This document shows positions 23,781 through 36,154 of a DNA stretch of 64,000 nt, piece after piece. The position numbers and the translations under genes were made by a program. How positions within the stretch are numbered: position 1 is the first letter of the stretch; the number at the start of each line of letters is the position of its first letter. The DNA is taken from assembly GCA_013180625.2 (NCBI GenBank), contig SNVD02014843.1, positions 30,218-94,217 on the forward strand, read 5' to 3'. The stretch is from Boswellia sacra (taxonomy: Eukaryota; Streptophyta; Magnoliopsida; Sapindales; Burseraceae). The notes beneath the pieces are model-generated. The model made no database searches. It saw nothing but the letters and a program-made list of their open reading frames with translations, and was not told the DNA's origin.

Positions 23781-25168
23781 ATGGATAACAAACGTATTCT
23801 GTTGTTCCTACTTGCGAATGAGTTGCGTATACAAAAATTGGCTATGTGTATAGCAACCATTGTCCTCTTGCATACTATTGTCACATGGTTTCATGAGAAA
23901 TATGTGCTTAAAAATCGGGCATTTGTTAGGCACCAAACTCGTATTAGTGCTCTAGACGACATGATAGGTAGCGGTGACATAGAATGTGTGAATCAACTAA
24001 GAATGGATACAAGAACTTTCAGGATATTATGTGAACTACTTCGTGCTGGTGGGAGGTTAAAGATGAATAGTATAGTTTCTATAGAGAAGCAAGTTTGTGT
24101 GTTCTTACATATACTTGCCCATCATGTAAAGATTCGAACAATTCATAATAACTTTAAGCGATCTGGAGACACAATTAGTAGGTTTTTTTATTCTATCCTA
24201 AATGGGGTTTTACGTTTAGAAGATATTTTATTGAAGTTGCCGGACCCCGTGCCTGAGCATTGTACATATAATAGATGGAAATGGTTTAAGGTATGATGTA
24301 CAAAAGCTTAAGATTTTATACGTATTTAGTTTCTAGTATATATTTTAAACCTTCATGATTTAACCTAATTTACGAATATATGTTTTTTTTTTATAGAATT
24401 GTTTAGGAGCATTAGATGGGACTTATATCAAAGTGCATGCTCCTGAGCATGATAAGCCAAGATATAGAACTAGAGAAGGTGAAATTGCAACAAACATCTT
24501 AGGAGTTTGTTCACGAGACATGTTATTCACTTTTGTATTTCCGGGATGGGAGGGCTCAGCTTCGGATTCAAGAGTACTTCAAGATGCTATATCTAGGCCT
24601 AATGGGTTAAAAGTTCCTACTGTTAAGCTTATGTTTAAAGAATATAAACAAATAAATTTAACTAATATAATTTATTACGCTCGAGTATAAATTCCTCTTT
24701 TACGTTTGTAAATTTTAGGTTGTTATTATCTTGTGGATGCTAGATACGCAAATGGTGAAGGCTTTCTTGCACCATATAGAGGAACAAGATATCATTTATT
24801 AGAATGGCGAGATGGATATATACCAGCCAACTATCAAGAGTACTTCAACATGAAGCATGCAGCTGCAAGAAATGTGATAGAACGCTGTTTTGGACTTCTA
24901 AAAATACGTTGGGCAATCTTACAGAGTCCATCTTTTTATCCAATAAAAACACAATGTCGAATAATAACTGCTTGTTGTCTCTTACACAACCTTATTAGGA
25001 TAGAAATGTCAATAGATCCTATGGAGTTTGAGTTAGATATTTCTAATGAAACCACTAGTGATCATGAAAGTGTTAGTGAAGTTACTTCATCTGATTAATG
25101 GACTGAGTGGAGGGATAATTTAGCATCACAAATGTTCAATGAGTGGAGGGAAAATAAGTTTACTTAGT
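23781..25168 (+). pseudogene. PIF/Harbinger DDE transposase, nearly intact with late stop
   Basis: Three exons: 23781-24291, about 24397-24620 and about 24719-25098. The first intron has clear GT (24292) and AG (24396) borders. Exon 1 gives the helical N-terminal region. Exon 2 starts [20 protein letters not shown], whose Asp is the first catalytic residue. Exon 3 has YLVDARYANGEGFLAPYRG with the second Asp, and NVIERCFGLLKIRW with the Glu, completing the DDE triad. A TAA at 25096-25098 precedes WTEWRDNLASQMFNEWREN, which is still in frame and resembles the usual C-terminal tail. The protein is therefore probably truncated by about 23 residues. The family cuts and pastes into TWA sites. Confidence 0.85.
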
Positions 25169-25381
25169 ATTTGAGTTTGTGTAATGACATGTATATTTTA
25201 ATTTCCTTGTAATTGAATAATTTATTTCAATGTTACAGATAATATTTGATTTCTTATATGCTGTTATGGTGGTATTTTTGTTATAGTTAAACATTAATTT
25301 TAAGCAATGATGTTTAATACCCATTTTTGAATAAATATTTCTTATATTGATATGTACAGATATAATTCTTTATGCTTAGGT

Positions 25382-26379
25382 ATGGATATCAAGGGTGATT
25401 CTCAAGTATATGAAAATGACAAGAAAGGAATAAGACTTACATGGACATATGAAGAAAAGGAAGCTTTGCTTGTTGAATTGGAAGGAATAGTGGCAACTAG
25501 GGATCGAGCTGATTGTGGTCAGTTCAAACCTGGTTATTTAAAAACTGTAGGGCAAAAATTAGCTTAGGTTCTTCCTAATGCTGGATTGAGAGCTAGTCCC
25601 TATATTGAATCTAAAATGAAGAGATGGAAGAAAACTTATGGAGTAATATTTGATATGCTCAACACTAGTGGTTTTGGTTGGAATGATGAGAAAAAATGTG
25701 TGCAAATTGATAGTGATGAGGCATGGCAATCTTATGTGCAGGTATAAAAGCAAAGTTTCCATATCATGTGATTTCATTTATTTTTATAATAACTTATTAT
25801 AAATATTCCTTCTTATTGTAGCATCATAAAGCTGCTGAGGGATGGCGAGGTAAACCATTTCCTTTATATGAGAGGCTGGCTTGTATATTTGGAAATGATC
25901 GTGCAACAGGAAAAGTAGCTGAGACACCTGCTGAAATGGCAGCAAATGAAACTGTAGAAAATATTGACAGTGCATTTGGCATAGATGATGACTTATCTCC
26001 AAGGTCCATAAACCAAACCCAAAGCACCCAAAATGCAAGTCAGGTTCAATCAAACACCTCCAAGAGAAAAAGGGTAAAATCTTTTGATACACTTGTTGGA
26101 AGTTTAGATAAATTTACTGAGGTGTTTCAAGATGTGATGGAGAAATCAAATGAAAATGTGAATAAACTTCTTGAACAGTTGGCAAAGGAAAATGCCAAAG
26201 ATTCTAAACTCATAGCTGATATTTTGATTGAAATGGGCATTCCTCTTCATCAAAGAGTTCGCATATTGAGGATTCTTTTGAAACAATCAGAATATGCTGA
26301 AATTTTTAAGACATTAGAACATGATCAAGAGAGGATGGAGTTTGTTGAATCACTCCTTCTAGGTATATATGATGACTAA
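25382..26379 (+). pseudogene. Harbinger Myb/SANT-like DNA-binding protein, one premature stop
   Basis: The first part (25382-25567) has LTWTYEEKEALLVELEG, a Myb/SANT-like domain of the type that accompanies PIF transposases. A TAG at 25565-25567 interrupts the frame, which continues in phase with GLRASPYIESKMKRWKK and SGFGWNDEKK. A probable intron (GT at 25741, AG before 25823) leads to GWRGKPFPLYERLACIFGND. The last part (25936-26379) is a helical, charged C-terminus ending LLGIYDD. In known PIF/Pong systems this protein binds the element ends and helps the transposase enter the nucleus. It sits 3' of the transposase in the same orientation, as expected. Confidence 0.8.
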
Positions 26380-26476
26380 AAATCTGTGTGTGGCAGCATC
26401 CTTTTTGTGGTACAATAACTTGTATATGGGGGATTAACAAAGTCAAAACATGAAGGCAATGACATCATTTTTTTTT

Positions 26477-26710
26477 GTAACTAATCATAGGTTAGTTTTA
26501 TTTTTTTGAATCCAATTATAAGGATAGACCTTATGGATGGATGGTGTATGTAATCACTAATGATTATGCTTTTTGTTCTTTTGTATGTAACTAACCATAG
26601 GTTAGTTTTATTTTTTTTGAATCCAATTATAGGGATAGACCTTATGGATGGATGGTGTATGTAATCACTAATGATTATGCTTTTTGTTCTTTTATATGTA
26701 ACTAACCAAA
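26477..26710 (+). repeat. Tandem repeat of about 110 bp in the Harbinger 3' region
   Basis: Two full units beginning GTAACTAA(T/C)CATAGGTTAG (26477 and 26587), nearly identical, plus the start of a third at 26698. No coding role. Confidence 0.85.
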
Positions 26711-28267
26711 ATTTGGTTTCGTATTACTTGGTTGTTACAGTTAGTGTGCCAAGTAATACTTGAATATATTATTGCACTTGATAAAATTATATATTATTGG
26801 CTATCATATAACATGTGATGGAAAAATTCTTAAGAATTTTGAGTCATTATATATTTTATTTTAGATTTTAATTATGTTAATGATAGGTGACAGGTTGAAT
26901 TTGTTCTTATCCTAGTGAAATGTTAAGTAAATAAACAAGTTCCTATCATTGAAATTTTGAAGTGAAAAATTTTCCCATAATCTTGTCTATTTTTTTATTT
27001 ATATATTTTTAAAGTAGATATAAATATATTTTGTTTTAAATTTATATTTAAAAATTGAGTTCATATGTGTTTTATTTTATTTGTATAATTTTTTATATAT
27101 GTAATAAAGAAAAAGAAAAAAAATTTAAGTTGTCAATAATAAAAGTTTTATTATTTGAATATAAATTCATTCAATAACATAATCCAGTCCAAAATTACAC
27201 CAAACATAGGATAGGATTACAAATAGTCCAGTCCCTGTTGCACCAAACAAAAAATAACACTATATATACTCTAGTCCAGTCCAATTCCAATTCCAATCCT
27301 AATCCCACTCTCAGTCCAGTCCAATCCAATCCAGACTTCCAAACGGGCCTGTAGAGGGCTTCACGTGGGTGAGAGGGCAAAAGTAAGGAAGCAAGTCCAA
27401 AGTTCTAGAAGAAAAATTTGACAGAAACCAACGGGTAAAAGCTTGGAGTTAGCCATTTATAAAGCAGCAAAGCTTTATGCTGAGGCCAATGAGAGAATTG
27501 GAAATGGAGGATAGTAGGGACAGACATAACCTTGATCTCCCAAGAGAAGCTATTACAGAATAGGAAGATAAGAAGAATGGAGGTAGACCAAAGATGGAAA
27601 CGATGACGGTAAGTGGAAGGGGCCGAGGAAAACTAGGGAAGGAGAGGGAATTATAAGAGAAAGGCCCCTCTAGGAATAGGATCCCAAGCACTTTAACTCT
27701 CTACTTTTCTATCTTTCATTTTTTTCCCTCTAGTTGATATTCATTGTTCAATTTTCTATTCACTGGAATCCTGACTTGGGCGTCGGAGTACCTTTTCTAG
27801 GTACTGTGCCGCCGTGCAAGAAGGAGCCCCCTTGGTGTCACCTGATTGCTATGCTACTGCTATCCAAAGCGCTGGTAAAGAAAGAGACTGATGGACAACC
27901 CAAAGGTTATGGAGCTGAGAAAGGGCTAAAGATTTAACTAAGGAAGTGAGGAGCAGTTTTTGGGTCCTTCAAGTGTGATACATCAAACATGACCTTAGAA
28001 TACCAAATAGATAGAAATCCAACATCTATAAAGAGGCCGATAGAAACTAGGAAACTAGATATAAAATGGATAATCACCTATATACAAGGTTTAAAGGCCC
28101 TGTAAATAGATTTTTAAGTCAAGGGAAAAAAAATCACAATACAAATGGTAGAGGAAAAGGAGAAAATAAGGGCAAAGACTATTTTCTTAAGCTTGTTAAT
28201 AGTTCTCTTCAACTTAGAATTTGAAAGTACTTGAGTTGAGTTGCAAAAAATGGTAATTTTGCGTTCC

Positions 28268-28391
28268 TGAATAATCTCTTGATAGGTTTTTTGCATTTCC
28301 ATTATTTTAATAATGAAAGTTTATCTTGGAGAATAATCTCTTGAAAGGTTTTTTGCACTCCCATTATTTTAATAATGAAAGTTTATCTTGG
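28268..28391 (+). repeat. Local duplication of about 64 bp in unit B
   Basis: GAATAATCTCTTGA(T/A)AGG occurs at 28268 and 28332 with the following bases repeated. Unit A has a single copy near 9195, so this arose after the large duplication. Confidence 0.8.
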
Positions 28392-29128
28392 AGTTTGTTC
28401 AGTGAACAAAAGGAAGAAGCTGAACTAACATTAATTTTATTCTTTTTTCTATTATTTCTTTATTATTATTTGCACTAGTTGTGTTTTGAATTATAATCCC
28501 AACAAATAAAGATGATTCTAATATACTAATTTTGAATTTAACATAAAATTTAAAGACATGGATCTGGTTTATTTTCATCAATTTTTCAAAAAGGACCATG
28601 TATTCCTAAGCATTTTCAAAAATTTGTTTTGTCTTCTTTTTTTTAGGTGAATAACTACATCTTAATTACAAATAAAATATGGACATGTTAAATACGTCAT
28701 AGTTTATAGCATTGTACTGATTGCATTGTACGAAAATATTAATTACAAATATTATATTATGTTTGGCGTGATATTATAATGTATTTTTTAATAAAAAAGA
28801 AATTATTAGTAAATTTCTAAAAATATTTAAATAAACCTTAAAGAAATTTTTTTTGCATGATTAGGTCCTAGCTTAACATATTAGGGGCCAACTATCAGGT
28901 TTGGATAGGTGATCCAGAGGCTACAATACTCCATGGCCACTTTGTACTTGGTCCTATAATTGGGACACAAATGGTAAGTCAAGTCTCAGATTCGATATAA
29001 TTAAGGTCAATTGTTCAGCTTAAGCTGGATCTCGGACTCAGGTCTAGGGACGGTCTTGGTTCAGCTCTTGGGCTCGGAAGTGCGGGGTCAAGTCCACATT
29101 TGGAAAGATCTAAATTGTATTGTATTAT

Positions 29129-29393
29129 GTTTGAGGAAAAACTATGATGCATTGGGTGCATAACATGTACCCAGTATTTTTTTTTGTATAAAGTATGAGA
29201 TTCTTTTTTGTAAGGTTCAAAAAAATGAATATAAGCTTCAGAAATCATGAGTATTTTTCTAACCTTTTTTGTGGAATTACCGAACTTTGTATGCATTTTT
29301 TGAATTTTATGCAGAAAATCTCAAAACTTTATACAAAAACATTTCGGGTGTATAGAATACACCGGATGTATTGAAGCATTAGCATAACCCTTA
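29129..29393. mobile_element. Possible MITE in unit B
   Basis: About 265 bp not present in unit A (site near 9905), with weak inverted ends: CTATGATGCATTGGGTGCATA at the left, and GTGTATTGAAGCATTAGCATA-like sequence (GATGTATTGAAGCATTAGCA) at the right. Duplication not resolved. Confidence 0.35.
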
Positions 29394-29649
29394 TGTCTTG
29401 CATAACATGGAACAAAACTAAATTGCACACATAATATATCGTAGAGTTGTCATTAAAAATAAGCATTGGATAATTGAGTACATTTCATTTTTATTTTACA
29501 CATTGCTTAAATCCTCAATCTACGTACGCAAGGACGGAGCCAGAAATTTCACCAAGGAGGGGCAATAAATTAAAGAACAATAGGTATAAGAATTTTTCTC
29601 AAGTAATAAATATGAATACTTAATAAAAGTTCATAAAATAGTTATTAAT

Positions 29650-32015
29650 CTATAACTGTCCACGACGCTTTTTCATATTTTGAAAGCGTTGTACAATGAT
29701 TTCATTGTCAATACTACTAGCTATATATTTCTCTATATATACAATCAAACTATCATTCATCCATTGGTCATTCATTCGATTTCGTAATCGGTTCTTCACA
29801 ATATTCATAGCTGAAAATACCCTCTCCACAGTAGCTGTAGCAACAGGTAGGATCAAAGCCAAAGTCACAAGCAGGTAAACTAGTGGATATACCTTATCCC
29901 TTTTAGTGTCAACCATACGCCTTGCAAGATCACCAATCCCTTTCAATCCTGAAAACTCAACACTAGAGCGCATATCTATAATATAAGTATCAAGTTGAAA
30001 CTCAAGTGCCATAAGGACTATTGTAGAGAATTCTTTAGGAAAAAAGTGTGCAAAACGTATAAGTTTTTTCTTATCAAAAGCAAAAATGATTCATTTGGAC
30101 ATAGACATGCCACACAAAGAAGTAACTCAGTGTTAGCCTCATTAAAACGATTATTCAACTCTTAAAGTTGCATATCTAAAATGGAATAAAATAGCTCAAC
30201 ACGATAATGATGCAAGTTCGTGATTTCTTGAGCTTTGCATTGTGATCGCCTTGGATTTAGATACACATACTTCATCTTTGGAACATGAACACAATGCTTG
30301 ACACAAAAAGAAGTAAATTCATCAAGCAAAGAATCCCACCCGCTTTCTCTCATTGTTTGCAACCATTGTTTGCACAATCTATCCAACATCATCGCATTCA
30401 CAATATCTTGATCCCTTCTTTGTAACGCTTGTGACAATTCATTTGTGACACCCATTATATCTTTCATCAAATGAAGAGTAAACACAATATCAAATGATTG
30501 CATCCACATTAGTAATGTCTTTGCTTCATATTTTTTATTATCATTTGCTCCATCATCAGCAACTATTTCAAGTACATCAATTATCGCTGAAAACATATGA
30601 ATTATGCTCACTAAAGTACCAAAATGTGAACCCCACCTTGTATCACCACAACGTTTCAATGTAGTCTTTCGATTTAATCCTTGCCCACTTGAAAGACTAC
30701 CATCATTGAGTGCTTGGATAAGCTCAATAGCTTGTTTCTCTTGAAGAATATCACGACGTTTAGATGATGCCCCAACAACATTCACAATATTAGTAACAAC
30801 ACTAAAAAGAGTATCAACATCACCATGATTCCTTGCAACAGCAACTAACAGTAATTGAAGTTGGTGAGAGAAACAATGAATATAATAAGCACAACTATTC
30901 TCATTCATAATTAATGCTTTAAGACCATTAATCTCACCTTTCATATTACTAGCTCCATCATAACCTTGCCCACGCAATCTAGAGACCCTTAATCCATGCC
31001 TTGAAAATAGGTTATCCAGTGATGCTTTAAGTGAAAGAGCAGTACTACTAGCAACATGCTTAATTCCTATGAACCGCTCAACTACAAGTCCATTCGAATC
31101 CACATAACGTAATACTACAGCCATTTGCTCTTTCATTGATATATCCCAAGATTCATCAACCAAAATGGAAAACAATGCATCACCCATTTCTTTAATAATG
31201 GCCTTAGTGGTCTCAACTGCAACAGCTTTAACAATGTCTTTTTGAATCTCAGGAGATGTCAATTTGAGGTTATCAGGAGCATTTTTCAAGGTAACAGCTT
31301 TAATATTCTTATTATGATCATCAAGGAATTGTAAAAGCTCAAGGAAGTTACCTGGATTGCATGAATCTTCAGATTCATCATTACCCCGAAAAGCAAGCCC
31401 TTGTTTTAAAAGAAATCGAATGCAATCAATGGAAGCAATCAAACGAGTTCGATACTCACTTCGAGCTTGATCCGAATGCTTGGAGAAAAATGTTTCAATA
31501 TGTTGGTTTTGATTCATTAATGCTTCACAACTTCTCCTAGCTTCATTGTGAATACTAGTGGGACCTCCAACATGTTGTCTAAGCTTTTCTTTCTTCTTCC
31601 AATTGGAAAAGCCTTCACCAACAAAACACTCACCACCTCCTTGATCACCCATTTGTGGCTTGAAAAGATAACAATAAAGACAAAATGCCGCATTCTTTGC
31701 TATACTATACTCCAACCAACCGGGGTATTCATCAAACCAAGAATAAACAAATTGTCTTGATAGTTGTCCAAATTTTTTGAAAGGAAACTCATGGTCTCTA
31801 GGTTGACATGGACCCTTTTGCAAGTATGCCCTTCGAACTTGATCTCGAATATTTGGATTATAATCTAAAATCCGAGGTTGTAAACCAAGGTTTATAGGAA
31901 GATTAGATAAAATGGTTTCCACATCGTTTTTTGGACCATCTTGATTTGAACTATCTTGATTTGTCTCTAATGGAGGCGGTAATGTTGACTTTCTTTTGAA
32001 ATATTTCTCCATCAC
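29650..32015 (-). pseudogene. hAT transposase (TTF zinc finger, DUF4371, dimerisation domain), two lesions
   Basis: The main frame runs from ATG 32015 to a TAA at 30162-30164 (617 codons). It has a TTF-type zinc-finger region (CLYCYLF, then HVGGPTSIHNEARR), then a DUF4371/RNase-H-like core with SILVDESWDIS and RGQGYDGASNMKGEI, whose aspartates fit the catalytic positions. The last part (29650-30012) is the C-terminal dimerisation domain with ATATVERVFSAMNIVKNRLR. Between the two, the frame is recoverable except for one nonsense codon at 30162-30164 and one single-base shift at about 30081-30087. The expected full length is about 780 residues. With only two lesions this is among the least decayed genes in the window. 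Confidence 0.88.
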
Positions 32016-33032
32016 TACATCAAATTAAATAAAATAGCATAATAAATAAAAGTTTAACAACAAAATGACTTTGCTTTTGTTATTATAAAATTTTAAACAA
32101 GATATAGAAGGTTAGAATGAGAAATAGAAAGAGAGATAGAAAGAAAGTAGTCAAATAGAGAAACATAAAAAAAAGATGGAAAAAAAAATTAGAAGGACAA
32201 ACTAATATTTATTAATTCATATTCAAAATTTCCAAAACATAACAATCAAAAAGGCTTTTATATTCAAAAACCTTAAAATAGAAGGAAAAAAAAGAAGCAC
32301 ATAACTTAAGATTAATCCCAATTTTAACACAAATTAAAATCTTGAAAGTATATTTAACTTGTCCTACATCACAAAGTAGCTAACATAAAAGCAAATGACA
32401 AAGATAACCAATGATGGTCCAATTAAATTTCAAATGGTGGTCAAAAAATATAATTACATTTAGCACTAATGATGGTCCAAATTTCATGTTATTCCATTGG
32501 TCTTCCCAAATTTATTTAACTCTTTATGTGATTATAATCAAAATAAACATTTCAAGAAAAAAACCATAATAAATCAAGAAGTAAAAATAAGAAATAAATA
32601 GGAAAATGGAAGTGAAAACTCAACACCATGTACATTTTGTTTTAATTTTTTAATTCCAATAAACTAATAAATATAAATTTATAGTTAAACACATATATAA
32701 GACTTATGTCTAATTCTATTATTCTAATGCTAACCAATAAATTCAAATATAAACACAATAGATTTTAAGTTTATAATCAAAATAAAAAAGTTCAAAAAAT
32801 CCCTAATAAATCAAAAGCATTCCTAAATAAATAATAAATATGAAGAGAGGTGGTTGCTGCTGGAGCCTTGGACGTTGGTTGTTGCTGCTGGAGCCTGGAG
32901 TGCACTGCTTTTCTTTGAGGCGTGTTGAAGAAGACTAGAGGTGGAGGAGAGAGAATGAAGATTTATTTTACTTGTTTTTAAAGACAAAATATAATCTTTT
33001 AAGCCCTTCTTATTTGTTAAAGAAGAGTCATA

Positions 33033-33275
33033 ACATATGGGCTTTAATTGTTTGTATTTGTACTAGGCCTCACGTTTTAGTTGTTATTATTTGCATTGGA
33101 CTTTAATTTTTTTTTGTTAACTTGGGTTTTATACTTCATATTTGGCTGTCATAACATATGGGCTTTAGTTTTTTTATTTGAACTGGGCCTAACATTTTAG
33201 TTATTATTGTTTGCATTGGGCTTTAATTTTGTTTTTTGTTAACTTGGGTTTTACACTTCATATTTGATTATGGGT
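33033..33275 (-). repeat. Tandem subterminal repeat (period about 119 bp) in the hAT element
   Basis: AACATATGGGCTTTA occurs at 33033 and 33153, each followed by similar sequence through CTTCATATTTG. Lies about 130 bp inside the right end of the element. Confidence 0.75.
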
Positions 33276-33600
33276 CTAAAAGTAAATAAATAGTACAAGC
33301 AGGGGCAATATAATCATTTTACAAATTTATATACATAGCATTCAAGAATTTTTAAAAGCCCAGCAGGGCAGTTGCCCCTCCTGGGCTTGAGCTGGCTCCG
33401 TCCCTGTACGTACGTATATACATGTATTGACTAAAATACAATTATTATTATTTGTTAGATATTTTTAGAGGTTGCCTAATTGTAGGAATTGTTATGTTAT
33501 TGATTAAAAGTAATGTTGCTAGATCAGAATTAGCCCTTGAATCTCGAAACCAAAGGGCTGAAATCTTTTTTTCATTACAAATTTGAGAAATGGAAAAAGG

Positions 33601-35378
33601 GTTATAAGATTTTATTATCCAAGAAAGTAAAGTTTTAAGAAATTTAGGTATCATATGAAGTTAGGTGGTGTAACATCTAACAAATGTATTGTACCTTGAA
33701 TCACATGATATTAACTAATATTATTATATAATTTGTTATCACAGATTTGATTGTAGGGCATTTTTTAATATATCGTAGACAGGCAGGCCTAATGGTTAAA
33801 TAATGCAACTTATATCGTTATGCAATATACAACTTATATCACTTTGTTGTCAAAAAGTATACATATACTGTATTAGGTAAAAACGTATATATGTTTCCTT
33901 TTTTATATATAGATTAAAAATTTTAAAAAAAGAAAATAATAGAAAATCATAATTTGATAAATTGAGATTTAGGTATAATTATATTTTACAACAAAATAAT
34001 AAAAGAGAATAAAGATCATATGAAGGATAATTTTATTGTAAATGTGTTATAAAATGTAAAATAACTCTTCCTATATAAATATTTTATTTTTCTTAAGTTT
34101 ATGTGGGTTATAGAATAAGAAATTTTATTTTAAAGTAAAGCTATAAAGTTAATTCAAAGATTCCATATCAAATTGACACTTTTCTCAAAACTCAGTTGAG
34201 GTACGGCCCAACCCATCCAAACCTTAGTTCCGCTCCCAATTTTAACTAATATTATTAATTTCTAAATTTTTTATTTCAATCATATTATGTTAAATTAGTT
34301 TACATAAGCAGATTTTTTATATATAAAAGTTTGTACATAGATCTAGGCGTACCTTCTTATCTACATTGCTATTTAGCTAATGAAAAAAAAAAAAAAACCG
34401 AAACGAAAAGAAAAGAAAATATGTTTTTTGTTAATATAATGTGCAATAAAGAGCCTTCCTGCCTCTTTGTATGATGAAAATATAATAGGTTACCGGAATA
34501 CAACACAAGCAACAATCTATAATTAATCAACAAGCTAAAGAATATTCATCCACAATAAAGGCGCTAGGTTTTCTTTTTCTTTTTCTTTTTAATTTAAGTA
34601 TCAAAAGACTGAATTACACCAAGTTGAACTCTTCAGGATTGGAAGCCATCACCTCATTGATATAATAATATCTTGGTTTCCAATACAGCATAGTCACCAA
34701 AAGTCGACTCCAAAAGCAGTGTGGCAAAAAGAACCAAGTCTGGTGTCTAAGAATTCGGTTTTGGAAACTTCACAATACAGAGGTTAAACTGAAAGTCGGA
34801 CCAGAGATTTGTAGATTGTCCAGAGCCAACACCGAGCTAATCTGACCATCCGAGGATGAAAACCAAGTTTTGAATCCTAAGCCTCTCCCCCTGTGTCTCT
34901 GTTTCTGCTTGCCTTTCTTCTGTCTTTTTGCACTTCACCTACTGTTGCTCTGGCTCTTGTTTCCCATCATTTGGATTTTGTCGGTGTTTTGCGCTGGACT
35001 CGATGCAACCAATAGTGTCAACATCTAAATCAAATGAAATAAACCATTTATATCCGTAAAAAAACATGTTTCTCCATTCATACGTAAATGATATTTCAGG
35101 ATTTAGAAAGGAATATTTTCATCATAAATTATGTAAAGTATGCCTTTTTATTTTATCTTTCGGCGGCAGTTTAGACCCGGAGAAGTTTTAAAAGTAAAGA
35201 TTAAAAATAATTCAGGGAAGCAAAAACAAATCATTCATCTCTTTGTGCAGTGAATTACATAACCGATGAGTTCAGCAAAATGAAACATTACTTAATTTGT
35301 AAAGAATAAATAGCAACATGGCCTAAATCATTTGAGCTAAATGCGCATTAAGTAACCAAGTAAAATAAGACTTACATC
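33601..35378. other. Gene-free stretch downstream of the TNL pseudogene
   Basis: AT-rich to about 34450, then more mixed sequence that could include 3' untranslated exons of the minus-strand TNL pseudogene. No ORF with family similarity was seen. Confidence 0.55.
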
Positions 35379-36014
35379 TTATTTGGAAACTCTCAACCTC
35401 TTAAGAGTGTTGTAGTTCCTCTTTTTGTCTTCCTTCACATCTAAAACGTCAAATCCCCTGCTGGATCCTTCCATTGCTCGTTTTCCACAATTCTTTATGT
35501 ACAATAAATGAATCTCACACTTTTTCACCTTGAAATGGTCTATCCTTCAACCATCAGAATCCTCAACATGGAATTCAACTGACACTTTAGTATCATCATG
35601 CAGCGGACCCCACACATGAACTGGCTTACATGTCCGGAAATCATACCTCAGGAATACATGATCCAACTGAAAATGTGGTCCATCATTATTGCTTTCAGAT
35701 TCCCAGACAGAGACAGCCACGGCGCGCTTCCATCTTACCATCTTTGGGTCTAGTTGTACACACGCAGCATATGGTGAAATTCCCACTAACATTATGATGT
35801 TCTTGAAATGCTATAACAACACACATAAAAACCAAAAAAGTCCTCATTTATCCAACCTGATGGCAGCTTTGGAGTTATAGAAGATGCCACACTTCGGAAG
35901 CTAAACCACTCTGGAACCTCGTTTCCAGGGAAAGAGATAGTACCATTAAGTCTCCGAGAAAATTCCTGTACCAAAGAAAATCATCACTTCAAAAAGAAAA
36001 ATTTATCAGATTAT

Positions 36015-36045
<31 letters not shown>

Positions 36046-36154
36046 GTTTTTTTTTTTTCCAAAGAAAAAAAAAATAAAAATTAGAGAGGTTCAGAGAAAC
36101 CTTATGTTGAATTTGCTGCAGAGCATGTTCTTCTTGGTCTTTGAGAGCATTCAG

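Larger units (their letters stand above)
21834..27350 (+). mobile_element. PIF/Harbinger transposon with transposase and Myb-like gene
   Basis: A 5.5 kb element with inverted ends GGGCCTGTTTGGAAG and CTTCCAAACGGGCCT, flanked by GTA on both sides (21831-21833 and 27351-27353). It encodes the two proteins typical of the superfamily, a DDE transposase and a Myb/SANT-like DNA-binding protein, both on the plus strand. About 1.9 kb of AT-rich non-coding sequence precedes the first gene and about 1 kb follows the second. Each gene has at least one premature stop, so this copy is probably inactive, though its catalytic residues are preserved. Confidence 0.9.
21626..27971. mobile_element. Probable solo LTR of a Ty3/gypsy element, split by a Harbinger transposon
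   Basis: Relative to unit A (site near 8777), unit B carries about 826 bp of extra sequence outside the Harbinger element, starting TGAAG and ending CTTCA, a short inverted TG...CA terminus as in LTRs. Near its right end it has GACTTGGGCGTCGGAG, a motif also present as GACTTGAGCGTCGGAG in the LTR at 63051-63733. No primer site or coding region is attached, hence solo. The target duplication is unclear (AGTAA versus AGTGT). Confidence 0.5.
29529..33406 (-). mobile_element. hAT transposon with 8 bp target duplication
   Basis: A 3.9 kb element with inverted ends CAAGGACGGAGCCAG and CTGGCTCCGTCCCTG, flanked by TACGTACG on both sides (29521-29528 and 33407-33414). Eight-base duplications and CA(A/G)GG-type ends are characteristic of hAT. 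It encodes one transposase on the minus strand. It sits inside unit B; unit A has the corresponding region near 10440-10470. The perfect duplication and near-perfect ends suggest a fairly recent arrival. Confidence 0.92.
10706..33600. repeat. Tandem duplication unit B, expanded by nested transposons
   Basis: Second copy of the unit seen at 7808-10705, starting at the same GTTACTTTTCCAATCTCA sequence and ending near the GAGAAATGGAAAAAGG segment at 33590. About 19.6 kb of its 22.9 kb are later insertions: a Mutator-like element, a MITE, a probable solo LTR split by a Harbinger element, a possible MITE near 29129-29393 and a hAT element. The host segments between insertions follow the order of unit A. 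Confidence 0.8.

Noticed and set aside
27734..27937. Short host protein-coding gene
   Set aside because: No family similarity, and it lies within the probable solo LTR whose GGGCGTCGGAG motif accounts for it.
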